Below are positions 37,601 to 52,600 of a DNA stretch of 64,000 bases, in pieces. The translations under genes and the position numbers were made by a program. Numbering within the stretch: the stretch's first letter is position 1; every line of letters starts with the position of its first letter. Below the pieces are notes generated by a model that was not told the origin of the DNA, searched no databases, and was given only the letters and a program-made list of their open reading frames with translations. Origin of the DNA: Phoronis australis (Eukaryota; Phoronida; Phoronidae); the NCBI GenBank assembly GCA_002633005.1, contig NMRA01000087.1, positions 310,001-374,000 on the forward strand, in the 5' to 3' direction.

Positions 37601-40600
37601 TTTAACACGGCTTCTAGTTTCCAGTAAACAAATGTTAAGATGTTCAATGACCGTCATTGTCATAGTGTGCCCTCTGTAACATCCTTGCTGGATCCTTAGT
37701 AAGCAATTCCTATTTTAGAGCAGAAAATACTTCAAAATTCCCCTTCGTAAACTAATAACATTTCACGTTTCAAATTTCAAGATTCATTATATTGATCGGA
37801 TTTCCAAAATGCATCATTGTCCTGCGTAAAGTGATCTTGTGAAAGCTCTAGTATTTTAGTATTTTGTAATTTTTTTTAGCTTAATGCCAAGTCACATTTG
37901 GTGATTTGGTAAAATTCCCAGGTTGCCAAACAAAGTCTGAGGTTGCCAAACATAAAAATACTGAAAATCTCAGGTCCAGGTCGTGATATGAAATCCCAAT
38001 CCGAGGATGCCAATCATCCTTAGATTATGTCCGACCAAAAAAAAAACAACAATCGTAGCCTAACTCTCAGTGCCTTACATATGTCTCCAAAACTCTTTCG
38101 TTCTCTAACTGATACCTCCTGCCAATAAATTGACATAGGACGCAGACGATCGGATAGTCACTGGTGGCACATACTTTAGCGACCTTGTTCAATTTTTTGC
38201 TAAACAATTTGGACTTCTGTCTATTTACTTTCTGTTGTAATTTAAGCACGTTTCACGTGTGCTGACTCCTGTGGTGACAAATGCACTGATTTTACCTGCA
38301 GGTTGGCTGCTTGCGGTTGGCTTAGGAATTTCAATGGTTCCAAGCAGGCCGGTCTATCACTATGAAATTATGTTACTCTTGGACACTAAACAAAGAACGG
38401 TGCATTGCATGATTTCGGCAAGTTGTCATCGAAGAAATAAAAAATTGTCTAAACGTTGTACTCAAGAGCAATACAGAAAATTTACAGCAGCCATGACCGC
38501 GGTACCCTCAGATCAAGTACAAACTAACGAACAATGGAATTCTTGTTGTAGTACATAAATTTTACTGTCGGACAATTTTGATTGTGCAGTGACTGTGGAA
38601 AGCTAGCACAGACTGATTGCCCAGGGTTGTTGAGTGAACTTATCGCATGTTATCTCTGCCATGACCGGTGCAAACTACACTGTGACTATTTGTGTTCTGT
38701 TCACATTCCTATGAGGAAGTACTTGGCCACTCAGGTGCTAGGGGAAGTCCCTTCTCGCTAGGGTGCCTGTAATCCCTGATTGATTGATTGTTTGTGGTGC
38801 TCTTGCAGTAAAATCTGTCCAATTCAGGGCATGATATTGAACAATTGTTTTGTGTAAAAAGTACATGAGATGAGAAAACTTTAGAAATTTTTTATACCAT
38901 AGCATAACCATCGGACAATGTTTTGAGAAATTGCAGGCACTGATAACCTTGTTAGAAGCCTTCAAAATGGAAAGAGTTAATAATAAACTTTGGCAATGAT
39001 TTTTGTGTCAAATTAGTGAGGTTTTACTATAGGTCTTGGAATGGAGGACATGGTTACCTGTTTGTAGTGTTGGTTATATTTGAGACAACAGTGACACGTA
39101 CTAGACTTAAGTCTGTAATTTCAACTAGTTTTAGAGAACAGTTAATGGGAGGGCTGAGTGTCAATTTTATTTGTCTGTGTTGATCAAAGTGAATGCAAAT
39201 CGAACATTCGGTATATTGCTGTATTTGTCTTTGCTCAGAGTTTTCTGTGGTACATGTATTTTTAATAGATTTCTGCTGCCTGGTTCACTAAGTAAACATG
39301 AATTGAGTTAAAGAAAAAGGGCGACTTAATGATACTGTCTACTCTTCAAGCAGTAGCTGTTTAATTTTGTAAAACTCGACCAGTGCTTACAGAAATCGTT
39401 TATTTTCTTTAAATTTACTACGACCACTCATTTATTTTTGTTGAGCTATCAAAAGATAAACAGCATTCCATGTTTTTACTGAAAGAACAACCACAGAATG
39501 CATTATTGAAATTTGTCAGGCTCACAATAATTTGCTAATCAGGGCAATGAAATAATGAAATGAATTTGAAAGAATTTGTCTCCACAGAAGGAAGTGTTTG
39601 ACGTGGAATCAAAATGCACATTGATGATAAGCTAAGCAACATGTATGACGAACATAGTATGGTGATAATATCTCATACACTATAGACCACTAATGGTGAC
39701 CACCTAGGACATGCGTCACATATCTGAAAGGTGACAAGAAAACGAATACGGTAAAATCTCACCACTTTAAGATGTAATACGACTGACAAGTGAAATATTT
39801 TATTATCTCAGTTTTCGAGGATATGTAGCACGAATTAAAATGCTTTCTCTTGTTTAAGTTCTCAGCAATAACTAACACTAGACAATATTTTGAAAAAATG
39901 TGAATCTTCAGAACATTGTTAGAAGTCCTTGAAAAATAAGAAAAGTTCAATTTCAGAAATTGGTTTGTCCAAAGTTAGTGAGATTAAATATTATAGTAAA
40001 CATACTGTAAACTCTCAGGTTTAATGCCCATACAGGGTAATCACCCACCCCCGACTTTTGCCAAATTTCGACGAAAGCCCCACTGTTCGAGTTAAGTCGC
40101 CCATCCCCCACATTGCACAAATTTCTGCATCCAGTGCTGGGGGGTAATCGCCCACCCCCTCTGTTTTAGGGTTTCCCACTTTAAGGGGTTAGTTCATGAT
40201 TCGCCCAGTTTGAATTGACAAAGAAGAGCATTTGCCTTAGGCAGACCTGTTCAAGTTATTCACTGCAGAGGATGTTCATTCACTGGTGAATAATAGTGCC
40301 TCTGATGATAATTTAACTGTCTCCATTTCCTTGTTCCTCTTTCATTTGGGAAATCATTTCCTCCTATGTGCTTTTATCTGATTTTATCTTTTACTGATTT
40401 GTTGGACCAGACAGAAAAATCTTCCTTGCAAATTTCATATTGTAATGAAAAACAATTTAAACTTCCAAAAATAAATCCATTTATACGTTATTTGGATTGA
40501 AGGTAATTATTTGCCTGTGAAGATAATTCTGTTTGCATGCTTTGCAAACCGTAAACCTTTATATGAATTTCGCATTTACATTGACTTGTAAATCTACCAA

Positions 40601-43600
40601 CTTGCAGGCAAGGTCCAGATTATACCCCGGTTACCATTATGGGCAACGCTAAGCCAGAGGCTGCTGGACTTAATTTCGGTCAGCGATATTCATTGAAAAT
40701 GTATTTCCATGTAGGAACACAGTTAATTGAGCATTGCAAGCAGGTTCATAAAATATACTAAACAGTCCTGCCTATCAAACTTTAAAACTGCTATTTGAAA
40801 AACTATACATTTTCAAGAGCTAATGATTCCACCATTTTGTAGAACATAAAAAGCCATGGAAATCACGTGTGTGAATCATAAAAATCAGTTCACCGTAAAT
40901 GCATGGGTCTACTTACGTCAAGTTAAATTGACATCAGATGCTTTACTAAGGAAATCAGTGCCCATACAATTATCTTCACATGAATGGTCTTGTGTTTTAA
41001 GCCACACAGGAGATATTGAAATTGATGCAGTGCCAAAGGGTTCTTAAGGGAGTACCTTTCTGCACGTTGAAATGTGCTTAATCAAGGCGTTAAGTTTTAC
41101 ATAATCAGCGCATAGTTTTCCTTAATCACTGCATACTTTCAGTTCTTAAGTGATCATCGTTCTGCTCATAATCAACGTGTAGTTGTACTTAATCAAATAC
41201 TTTTAGTCAGTTCGATAGTCTAATTACGCCCTGGCTTGCTCTCAAATCTCAAAATGGCGAAAGACTTTCTTCATGGGTGTAAGGCAACTTTTGAAGAATG
41301 TTGCTGATTCTTATCATGTGACCTCAAAAATGGTGGTGTCGTTAACTTTGTTAGGAACGGGAATGTTTCAAAGTAGTAGATTAAGTAAAATCACACATTG
41401 ATTAAGCAAAAGTGCACGTTATATAAGAGCAGAGGTATGATTATTTAAAAGTGTGCATAAAATAGGTAAAACTACACGTTGATTAAGCAAACTACCGGTA
41501 CATGTATATGTTGATTAAGCACATTTCAATGTGCGGAAAGGTACTCGTTTAAGAACCCTTTGGCACTTCATAGAAATGAGATGTCTTAGGACTTCTGTAT
41601 GATGAGTTAATCCTGGCTGGTATTCAGTCTATATGACAATTTCATGTCTTGACTCACTGCAAATTGTCATGTTGTACAAACGTATCATTTGAAAATAATC
41701 AACTCGATGCAAACAGTTTTGACGATGATCCTTCTGGAGGTTGTCAACAATACTTTTTTATTCCGAAAGGTGTGTGAATTATTCTTTTTAGTTTTTATTT
41801 TTATTCATGTTATCGCAGAATCCAGTAACAAAGAACTTCCCACCATGCTTCACTTCGCCGCTAAATTTGGCCTCGAACATTTCTGTGTCCAACTTATGAA
41901 GTGTCCTGGGGCAAGTTGGGCCTTCTCCATTGACAACAAGTATGGTGACTATCCTTCAAGCATAGCTGAAAAAGCAGGATACAAGGAGCTTGCACAGTAC
42001 TTGGAGGAGGAACTGGTAAGATATCCAACAGGCAGTGATGGCTGCCTTACCTACAAAGTCTTAGTACGGTGGACATTCTTCACTTTGGTACACAATAAGT
42101 CGGACAGGTGAAATTTTGTTTTGTCAGATTTCTCAACAAAAATGACTCTTTCAGAAAAAACTTACTTTGCTTTTCGCATAGTTTTTGTAGCGTATATTAC
42201 CAAGCAACGTTTGGTAAAATTTTTAGCGCTTGCATCTTTTATGTGGTAAGCTTCTTAAAATAGAAACATATATATGGCAATTTTAACTATAATTTTTGCC
42301 CTAAATTGAAGAATTTTTGCTGTTATGTGAGACGAACTTGGCTTGTCCCTGGGGATTAGCGGCCTTCTGGGAAATAAGACCATCACTGCTGTTAGCCTTT
42401 GAGTCTGCTTTCGCGAAATTTACTACGTAAGTCCCTTGCTCTTAACTTTTATAGGAGCTCAAATTCTAATGTTCAGTGGACTGTATAGTTTTCCATTATG
42501 CACAGTCCATATAAAAGACTGTTTAGGAGATACGGTAGTCGTGCTTGAAAAAGTTTACCACCATCATTCCGTCTGTGAGGAATTACGATTACTAAAATTG
42601 CTAAATTCTCTCACCCTCCTTGTGGAAAGTGGGCATAAATCCACCTTCCATCACAAAAACAACTTTTGATGTAGACCACTCACTGTCTTAAATTGGTCTT
42701 AAATTGTTCCTTGAATTGGTGAAGTTGGGAGTTGATTTCAATGCTTCAAAGATCTGACTGTACATTAGTGCTTGAATCTGAGGCTTGCTATTTTATGCGT
42801 CAAGTGCGATTTGAATGGTAATAAATAAATGAACTGCCAATTCCTTACAAATCCAGAAATTCATTCTCATCGGTGTGAGGAATTGGTTGAGATTGGTTTT
42901 ACAGTCTGGGGTAAGTGGTCCAAATCAAAAGTTCCTGTGTGTTTCAGATTTGCACACTCTTGAATCTTAAATTACTCAGCGGAACTTTTGGCCGTCTGAG
43001 TATTGTCAGGTGTCAACTCTCATGGGCTGAAATTCACCTGGATGTAATTATCTGTTTTAGGAAATGTTGACCGTACGAAGCACTATGGAGGAAGTTTATG
43101 CGAACATGGACACTTACGTGCCAGCACCATGTTCTCCAGGAGAGGGCGGAGGCTATGTTCTTTCAGATCAGCACTACACCAATCGAAACGTAGGCTTCCA
43201 ACCTTATAGTAATGGTAAGCATTAAATTTTTTGCTTTTTTCTACATTTGGGCCACGGTGCTGATTTTGTTCCGAGCTAATTAAGACTGAAATTGGGTCTC
43301 ATTTGGGATCATGAAGGACGTGTGATACTTTTTCTATTAATTTGTGCCAACATTGCTATCTAGTCAGAACGGTAAGCAAAGTTTCATCGAAGCTTTGTTA
43401 ATTCCAAATTTCCCCTAATTGGAAAGCGACAACAGTTTCGCAGCAGCCTTTGACTTCATATTTATTTAATAAAGAGTTTTACCATCTGTTCCCTCTGTCT
43501 TTAGTCTCTTCCTTTGTGGTTGATTATTACTTCAAGGCACATGTGTCTAGAAGTTTCAACCGCCTTTGAATACAAGACCTGTTATTGCACTGGTACATTG

Positions 43601-46600
43601 TATTTTTATATAGTTTCAGGTGGAGAGAGCAGCTATGACATCGCAGTTTCACATGCCATAACGGAAGAAGGTGACTACATGACCATGCAGGGTATGTCTA
43701 TTATCTGTTCATTGAGCCTGATTCAGGTTAGTTCTACATCTTGAGGTATCCCGCATTCATTTTTTTTGCCTCTACACAAAATTGCTTAAAGTTTTCTTGA
43801 AGCTGTGTATTCATGAGTTGAATTTTTGATAAGACAAATAATTAAAGATTGCTACATCACTGCTGCAGCATCACTTTCTGAAACAACCACAGAACAAAAC
43901 GAAATAGGCTTTTTGGCCTTATCACTAATTTTTTCTGAGATCCAGTTTAAACGATAATTATAATGCCAAAAAATGATAACTTTTAAGTAAATAATATTAC
44001 AACTGGATGTAATGTGATGTTCTAAAGACCCCATGTTGGTCAGACCTGAGGACCTTTGTGAAAATCGTATTGTTCATAACTTTGGCAAGTCTTCAAAATG
44101 ACTAACAAATCAATTTTCAAAAAGATGTTTGTCTTTACTTTTTAGGCAGGGTTCTTGGTGAAGATGTTCAGGGTCTATATTTGGATGTTGAAAATATTGA
44201 ACCTCGTCCGTTGGCAAAACCAGGTAAAAATTAAAGAGTTATGATCTTAATTTGCTGCCGAAGAATTAAACGCAGTTTTGACTGAAACACATCGAAAAAC
44301 TGGAAGCACGGTTGCATGCTGTCATGGGCCTTTTAAAACGTTGAGGCCACAAACATTGTTGGTGAATTTTTAAGTGTGATTGTAAAAGAATCAGACAAGT
44401 AAACAAAGTTAAATGTTCATTAATCAAACGAAAACTGTAACAGGCCAATCTGTGCCATAACAATTACCCAACTAACAAGATGTCCCCAGACGACAATAGC
44501 AGATATTGTCACAAGCGTTCAAACTAAGATCTCCAATGCCCAGTTGCATGAAACAGTCCCAAATAGGAACTCGACTTAGTTCCCTAAATCTACTGCAGAT
44601 TTGTGGACTTGTGAAAACACTGATTGTCCTTTCGTATGCTGTTTTTGTTTCATTGCCAAGTCAACTTTTGGCTTTGATACAAATCGAGAGTGAACTTGAT
44701 GTTTAATGAATTCTCAATATTATCGAAAATATGCAGGGATCTTTTCATACGACACTCCTAACTTAAAGACTAAGTCCATATTTATTTTCCTTGAATTTAG
44801 GGCTCATTTTTTAGTTATATAATTAGAAAATGTAATTAGTCAAAAAGGAGCTCATTATAAAGATGGAGAAAAGATTACATCTGTAAACAAAGACGCAAAC
44901 TGGCAAAACATTTAGGTAACTTATAGTTGAGTCCCTATTTGGGATTGCTTCATACAACTGGGCACTGGAGTTCAAAGTGCATTTGTTTATCAGGTGAACT
45001 GTATTCCAACAATGACTACTCAATGATAATTAAAAGTACGGTATGACTAGAAACAAAGACCCCCTGCAGTAGGTGGGTCTGGAATTTTTGGAATCATTAG
45101 GCAAATATGACCAGCTCTGTAATGTTGGCAACCACTGTGGTTTGTTTGTAGACATGTCAACATTTTCTTAAGAGTCTGCTTTGAGAGAGGACAGATCTTC
45201 ACTAGATTTTGTTACCTTTTGTTACAAACTGATTTTCCCAGACTGTACTCAACCAGTAGCTTTTCCATGTATTTAAATTTACGTTTTACAAATTTTGTTT
45301 TTTGAGGTGTAAAAATTTGACTAAAAATCACCAAAATAGAACTTGTACTCGTATCAAGTTTGATGACTCCATCACACTGTACAGCAGTAGATGCCCTACA
45401 TGCCATCTTCATTACAAGTGACCCTACAACAAGGTACTCCTAGTTGTCACTAGAATTAGTAGTAGTCGGTGAACGCTATATAAACTGGGCAACTTGACAC
45501 GTGTATGACAACTTGCCCCACGTTATCGAGGTAGGATATAACATGCTTAGAACCAGTTTGATGCCTGTTATTCACTGAGTGGAGAGAACTGGTTCTCAAA
45601 ATGCCCACGCGTTATTTATCCGATTATTATCCCCTTTACTAGTTTATTTGTTGTATGGTGTAAGGTGCAATTTTTTATGGTAACTCATAGTGGACCAGGC
45701 TCTAGAAACTTGGTTATAGGGAACCTTACATAACCTGTCTGGTGATGACTCGTTATTCAGGCAAATTATAAGTTTCTATATTATAGAATTTCTTGCATAA
45801 TATTTTGTGAATAAGCTATTATTTTTTAAATGTTTGATGATCACAGAATCTTATGTACAGAAATGATGCCCAGGGGATGTTTGTAATTATGTGTTTGTGT
45901 TAAAAAATCATGGAATTTTTCACCAGACATGAATTTTTTCATGCAAAACAATGTAATGTATTTTTTCTTTTAAGTCAGTCAAATATAATTTTTGATTGAA
46001 AAAAACAAAAAATATTTGATTGTTGGCTGCTGAGCTCTCAGGCTTGAAGGCATTTAATAAAAGCATATAGCAAGATTTTGTGAACCTCAAAGATTTTAAA
46101 AATATACAATTTTATGAGTTCAGTGTTAATACCTAAAAATCCAATCCTGTGTACGAAAGGTCCTGTGTACGAAAGATAGCCTGTTACTTTAATAGCTCTG
46201 AGATAACATAAATATGTGGCTTAAGGTAATGGTTGTCACCTAGCTAATAAGTATCAGGCAGCTTGGCTTTCATCGAACACTTATTCTCTTATTTGATCAT
46301 CAATGTGAACATTAGGGCGTTGGAGGCTGGTGCCACATAAGTATGAGTTGGCCTCTAACCATGTGTAGTGATTCCCCTCAGAACAATACAGGGCTATGGG
46401 TGTGGACAGACCTTATCAGTGATGATATTGAATTATTTACAGATGACTAACCTTTTTGTCTTTTTAACATTGATTTTCAAGTGAATAGGATCGGGGTGGG
46501 GGGAAGGGGTGAGGTGAAGAGACGATACAGCAACACCCCTATTCAATGGGGATTCTAAATGAAACTTAGTCGGATAGGTTTAGCATATTCCATCAAACTT

Positions 46601-49600
46601 CTCATTGTACTATTTCAAAGTCTCATGAATGCTACCAAAATTGTTACTCTTTACAGAGAGTAGGAGCCATTCATTTACCCATGGCCAGAGGGCAGCACCA
46701 TCTGTGAAACCCAAACTAGCAGCAACACTTCCTCCTGGTGCTGTGCCTTCCTACAACGTTGGCGGGATTATGGGTGAGCCGCCCAAACGTAAGTGCCTCC
46801 TAGTGGTAATTGCATTTTTTACTTTTACCTAGTGTGTACCTTCTAAGTAAATTTAATTTAGTGATATGAGCACAGCCCCAGAAATCGCTGTCACTCCCTT
46901 ACATCCGTTCACTAGTAAGGCCAAGCTCAGAGGAGCAGGAGACACTTTTGTGCAGTGCTCCGTTGTCTGCTAGACAGTACAGCCATGCAGGATTCAAACC
47001 CGGTTCTCCCCAATGGTAAGCGGAGCTCAATTTTTTAATTCCATGGCAGATTTTCATGAAATTTGACTAATATCTTTGTAAAGGATATGTTGCATTCCCA
47101 TTTTTAAACAGATTTGTCATACTGTGCACCTCAGTGGCCACTGACTATTTCTTACGAGTTTCTCTTTTTACCAAACTGCTCCAAGGATCAGTACAAAAAC
47201 TTGCAGATGTGTTCCTGCAGAGAAAACCATGGTTGACTTTGAGTTTCAGACGTTGATTTTTGGATAGCCTGACTACTGTGACAGCCCCTAGTGACATCTT
47301 TGACATTTTTGGCATCCACAGCTGTATCTCAGTCATAAACCCCTTGTAGGATCTTTGAGAAATATGACAAGAACGTTCGTAGGAATGTAACAACAGATGG
47401 CAACTTCTTTCAGACATATCTGACTTTTGAATGCAGCTCATGGTGGCAATTTTATTTTTAGCTTTCACAGTTCCTTTTTCAAGCAGAATCGTGAGATGAA
47501 GTCTTCCCATTTTCAGACAGTTTCAACATATCCTGCACCACCTGGTGGACATTTTGTTTTTGGGGGTGTTTGTCTATACTACAGTTCATCTTTTTTATTA
47601 CACTGACTAAGTCAATCTTTCATTGTAGCACCCCCTGGTGGTAGCAGGACAGAGCAGAGCTTACTGGACATAAACAAAGGTGTTGCTAGTGGTGAATATA
47701 CTCAGGACGAAGCACTGAGTTTGTTCAGGGCCCTGAACATGCGTACCAATTTAGAAGGAGACTCTATGAAGGAAAGAAAGGTTAGCCAATTTATTAATGA
47801 ATTTCAACAGACACTGAAGGAAGGGTCTGGTAATTGGCTATCAACATAAGCCAGGGGGGTCCACTTTTATAAGAAGTGTGGGATGCCGAACTTTTGTATT
47901 GCACAAAATATTCTTTATCAAGTAATCGGGTATGTCATGTCACATTATTTGATATTTTTTCTCTAAGCTTCATTCCTTATTCCCTGATTTACCATTGCTT
48001 GGTTAGCTTGAAAAAAAAACAAATATAAGGAAGGTCAGGCTTGTTAACAAATCTTGAAGGAGCTTGGATGAGTGAGTCACCTTCTTTAGAAAACCTTGTT
48101 CCTTCATAACCATTGCTTAAGTAGGATTCTGGTCAGTAACCATAAGTAAGCTTTCTGGTCAGTAACAATTCAAGCTTACTGGTCAGTAACAATTCAAGCT
48201 TACTGGTCAGTAACAATTCAAGCTTACTGGTCAGTAACAATTCAAGCTTACTGGTCAGTAACAATTCAAGCTTACTGGTCAGTAACAATTCAAGCTTACT
48301 GGTCAGTAACAATTCAAGCTTACTGCCTAAGTGAATTCCATCACTAACCCTAGCTCTTATGGAATTGTGGTCAAAATAAACATATGTGATATTCCATGAT
48401 AAGGTAACTTGTGCGCTAAAACTGAGAAAGGCACTTGCCACATTGTTAGCAATGTTATTCAAGTTTAGTTCTGATGGAACCTTGAATAAGGTACGTCCAA
48501 AAATCTTAATGGCCACGTTAATTGAGAAATGTTGTCCAAGTCCGTCCTTGCCACTTGAGGACTATCCAAGCTTCATGAATTTAGTTTCATATTCGCTCTT
48601 ACACAACATTGTATTCTCGACATACAATAAAGAATTTGTCATTCCTACCTTTCTCAGAAGCCAGCAAAAATGAACCCGAGATTCTCCTTCATAGATGAAT
48701 GCTTTAGTTTGCCTCAAGGCAGAGCATGTTATTGTATCCATAGTGACTAAATTTGTTGGGCACGTGTCATCTACTTAGAACTGGACAAGGAATAAAGGCA
48801 GAAATGATTTTTTGTTTCAGTTCAGGTGCTTATTTGACATTTGTGTGATGATAATGCTAAATGCCTTCGTAACTAGAAGGGAACTCAGTCAGGTGTAGGT
48901 AGTTGTCCCTCAATGCAAAAGGCTTCTTTGTCACTGTAGCATGAAGTTTTATTTCCTTTACCCGAAGACTATGTTGCCGCTGGAACACAATACTAGTAGA
49001 CAGAGTATTTTTCTCAATTCATTGACTAACAGATTTGTGAAAGTTGCACCTTACCCATCTATTGGATGTTGTAGAAACAAATCGATGACATTCGCTCACA
49101 ATACAGTCAAATGATCAACTACGTGAAGAAAGACAGCAAAAAGGAAGGTATTTTCTCCCGATTGTTCAAGATGAAAAAACGGAAACCATCTCTTGTGCCT
49201 GAGCCCAAGATAGAGCATTTATGTGGGGTAAGTTGACATTTATATGAAATACTTGAAGTGGTTTCGTGATTGTAAGTCTTTAATTATTTAGCACATAACA
49301 TGGAGTCCAGTAGGATTACATTTTGTCGATTTTCTCAGAAACTAGACATCAATTAAGCAAATTTTGTTTCATTCTCAACATGGTATGTTTTGCGCAGATG
49401 TAATCTAATGAATGTTTTGTGGAACATAAACTACTTGTGGCAGTCAGTCTTTGACTTATGGGAAAATGGCCCTTTTTTGCGATTATTTTTGTTTTAAGAA
49501 CTGTGTAATTGTAATTATTAGCTATTCAGGATTAGCATCTAGTATACTGGGAATGTCTGAAAATTTTTGCAAATTAAGCAAAGCACAGCAAGGGTAAGTG

Positions 49601-52600
49601 ACCCGATTTTTCAAAGATATTGGAAAATGGACTGCATTCTCGTTATGGAACCTCCTTTACTGAGTTACAAAATTAATTTGGACGGAACTTACTTATTTCA
49701 GAAGCAAATACTCTGAATTGGGATTTTTTTTGGGATTTTAATTACAGAAAATGAAATCAATAATCCATCAAATGTGATACCCAAGACTGATTCTGAGCCT
49801 AACCTGTTCTATGATTGTTGCACATCCTCCTGAAGGGTCCGATGTTTTTTTCCTAATTTCTGATAGTGGCTCACTTGCCCTCAGGAGAAAGACATGGATG
49901 TGTATGAAATAACTAGTTCTGGGCTATGATGGTAGTAGGGCTTTGGTGGCATTTTTGGTAAAATTTTAAGCCATTTCAAACTTGTTTAACTTAGTACAAA
50001 CACATTCTTGGGCTTGTGAAACCTCCTGGTCTCACTTTATCTAGTAATAATTAGTTTTTAAGACACAAATCATTGTTTCTTAGTTTCTAATCCCCATGCA
50101 TTGCCATATTTGAAAACAGTGGAAGCTATATATGTTTTTGTGTGGAGCCCTTGACTGTGATAGAGAGTGTTATTGTTTCTATGTAGTTATATTACATACA
50201 ATAAACTGGGCGAGTGGAGTTCATGGGTTGTTTTAGTGGGATAATCCACCACCACTATACAGTGGTAAAATCTCCCCACTTTATTTCACAATGTGGTGAA
50301 CTTTTGAAATTTATATCTTTTTTCTTGAAAGATAAGTGGCAATAAATAAATACTTCATCGTTTATGAGTTCTGTGACATGGCCACCATCTGACATTGTTT
50401 TGAGAAATTCTGGGCACTCACAACAGTACTAGAAGCCCTAATTTGAAAAATGAAAAGTGATCAACTGATTCGTAATTAGTTTTGCCTGAAATTGGTGAAA
50501 TTTTGCCGTAAAGTGATTGATTATAAGTTGAAGTTTGTGACTTCATCTTGACCTGATTAGGCTGAGTATACATGCACCGACACAAAAACGGTCCAGTATT
50601 CTTGAAGAATGTATTTATGCCTAATCGTTTTCCAAATGATGAAATAGTTCACCGAGTCATTTCTACTTCTGTCAGAAGTCTGCTGATCCACCAGTTGCCT
50701 TGGCTGAAGAGGAGATGCCAACCTACCGTGAGTTGGAGCAATCCCCCAGTAAGAAGTGTTTACTAAACAGAGGCAGTTCTGCAAGTAAGTTGCTTAAAAA
50801 CACATTTAGCATGTGATTTAACAGACCTTAGCATGTGTCTTTCGGACTGTATGCTTTATCAAGTCGGTTTTTATTCTATGACAGTTTTTGCTGTGAGATA
50901 TACGTGCATTTACTAGACAAGTTTACCATGAAACAGTTTTTATTCCTCAGTGAATACCAAGTTGCTATCAGTGTAATTTGTTTTTTGATAGCATGAGTGG
51001 CTTAACAGTTTTGTAAAACACAGATTTTACAAAGGGTCAATAATTGTTGCTGCAGCAGTATAAGGAGGCTTATTAGTGTGGTGATGTGTCTTCTATTTGT
51101 TGGTGGTTGTTATTTTTTAAATTTCTTAATTAAAATAAGTTTAAACTCATTGGTTAGAGAATGATTGAATTATACCAAATTTTTACTGGGAGTAACTGAA
51201 GAGGTATGCGTAAGTCTCTGAGAAAGGCATACCGCACGACCTTTTTAACTTTTAGCCTACCCTTTCGACGTCAGTTTTGGCAGCATCAGATTTTGTTAGT
51301 CGACCTGAGATTTTCGCTAAATGCGACTTAGCGTCAAAGTAGATTTGAAGCGTTGAATGTGATTACCATTGTCATGTCTTACAGGTCTGTCATCCAACGG
51401 GTCACGCAGCAGTACATTAAGCTCTTGTAGTGGAGGAGGACGGGATAGCGGCAGTTTTAGTTCTAACGATCCACCAACCGATGATGTAAGTGTTGTAGCA
51501 TTGACTATAGTGCCCATTCTAACCAACAGATGGTTGGCTACCTCCTCCCTCTATCCCTCCCTCCCTCGCCCTGCCCCCCCTCGCCTCAAGTCTTTTGTAC
51601 ATTAGTCGATATAGTAAATTTAATAATTAAAAACATGAGTTGCTTTTTAATNTTTTGTCCCTCAAATCATATAATTGACTTCCACTGAAATATGATCACT
51701 GAATTAATTGTCATACGTCTGTAGTTGCCAGATTGTGTTTTTTAAAAAGTTGCTGTTTTTCATATCTCTGTATGTATTCCCATGGTTACTGTGATCATTT
51801 TGAAATTTGATGTTTTTTGCTATTATTTAATTCTTCAGTGAGAAAAACTCAACTTAAAATCAACATTTTTCAAAATTCAAGTCTTTTGTACATTAGTCGA
51901 TATAGTAAATTTAATAATTAAAAACATGAGTTGCTTTTTAATTTTGACTTTTTGGCAGACTGTGTCGAGCCCCCATTAAACAGATATAATGGAGCCACTG
52001 GATTTTTGATAGTTTCTATTGAAAGGAATTTTTGGGATTGCCAATGAAAAATATACTTTTAACAAACAATATGTATACTATGTGATTATTGCCTTTTTGA
52101 AACTGAAGTGTTCACCAAGGCTAACAAGCACTTTAATGTCTGACTGGATGACCTGATGGAAATCAAAAGGTATCGCTGAAGCAAAAGTCATCATGTCCGT
52201 TATGTACCTGATGGCAGGCTACGAATTGTAGTGACTGTGGAAACTGCTTGCTGGTTAATTTCCAAGTCGATTTCTTTCAGTATGGAGGGACTTATTCTTG
52301 TGTGGACCCTCTGATGCCTCCAATCCATGAAGTCGATCGTTCACCTCCTCAAGTATACCGGCGAGTGTCGGGGCATAGATCACAAAGTGTGAAAGGGGTG
52401 GGTAATTGAACAGCTGGTCTATGAGGGTCAGCTTCAATGGCATAGACAGTCTTCTCTGATCTTTATAAACTTACAAGTTCACAAAACTTGTAGTCTTATA
52501 AAAAGCACATTCCACCATCTCCTCACTTAAGTCGTTGTTAACGTTTGTTTAATAAATGAACACCATCAAAATGCATCAGGAGTAAATAGAGAAAGCTCTC

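Noticed and set aside
46890-47015. tRNA-like B-box (GGTTTGAATCC on the minus strand)
   Set aside because: No A-box at the right distance or cloverleaf could be made out. At most it is a SINE remnant.
48133-48516. Minus-strand frame with seven repeats of an SKLELLLT octapeptide
   Set aside because: It is the translation of the 24-bp minisatellite, whose unit is a multiple of three.
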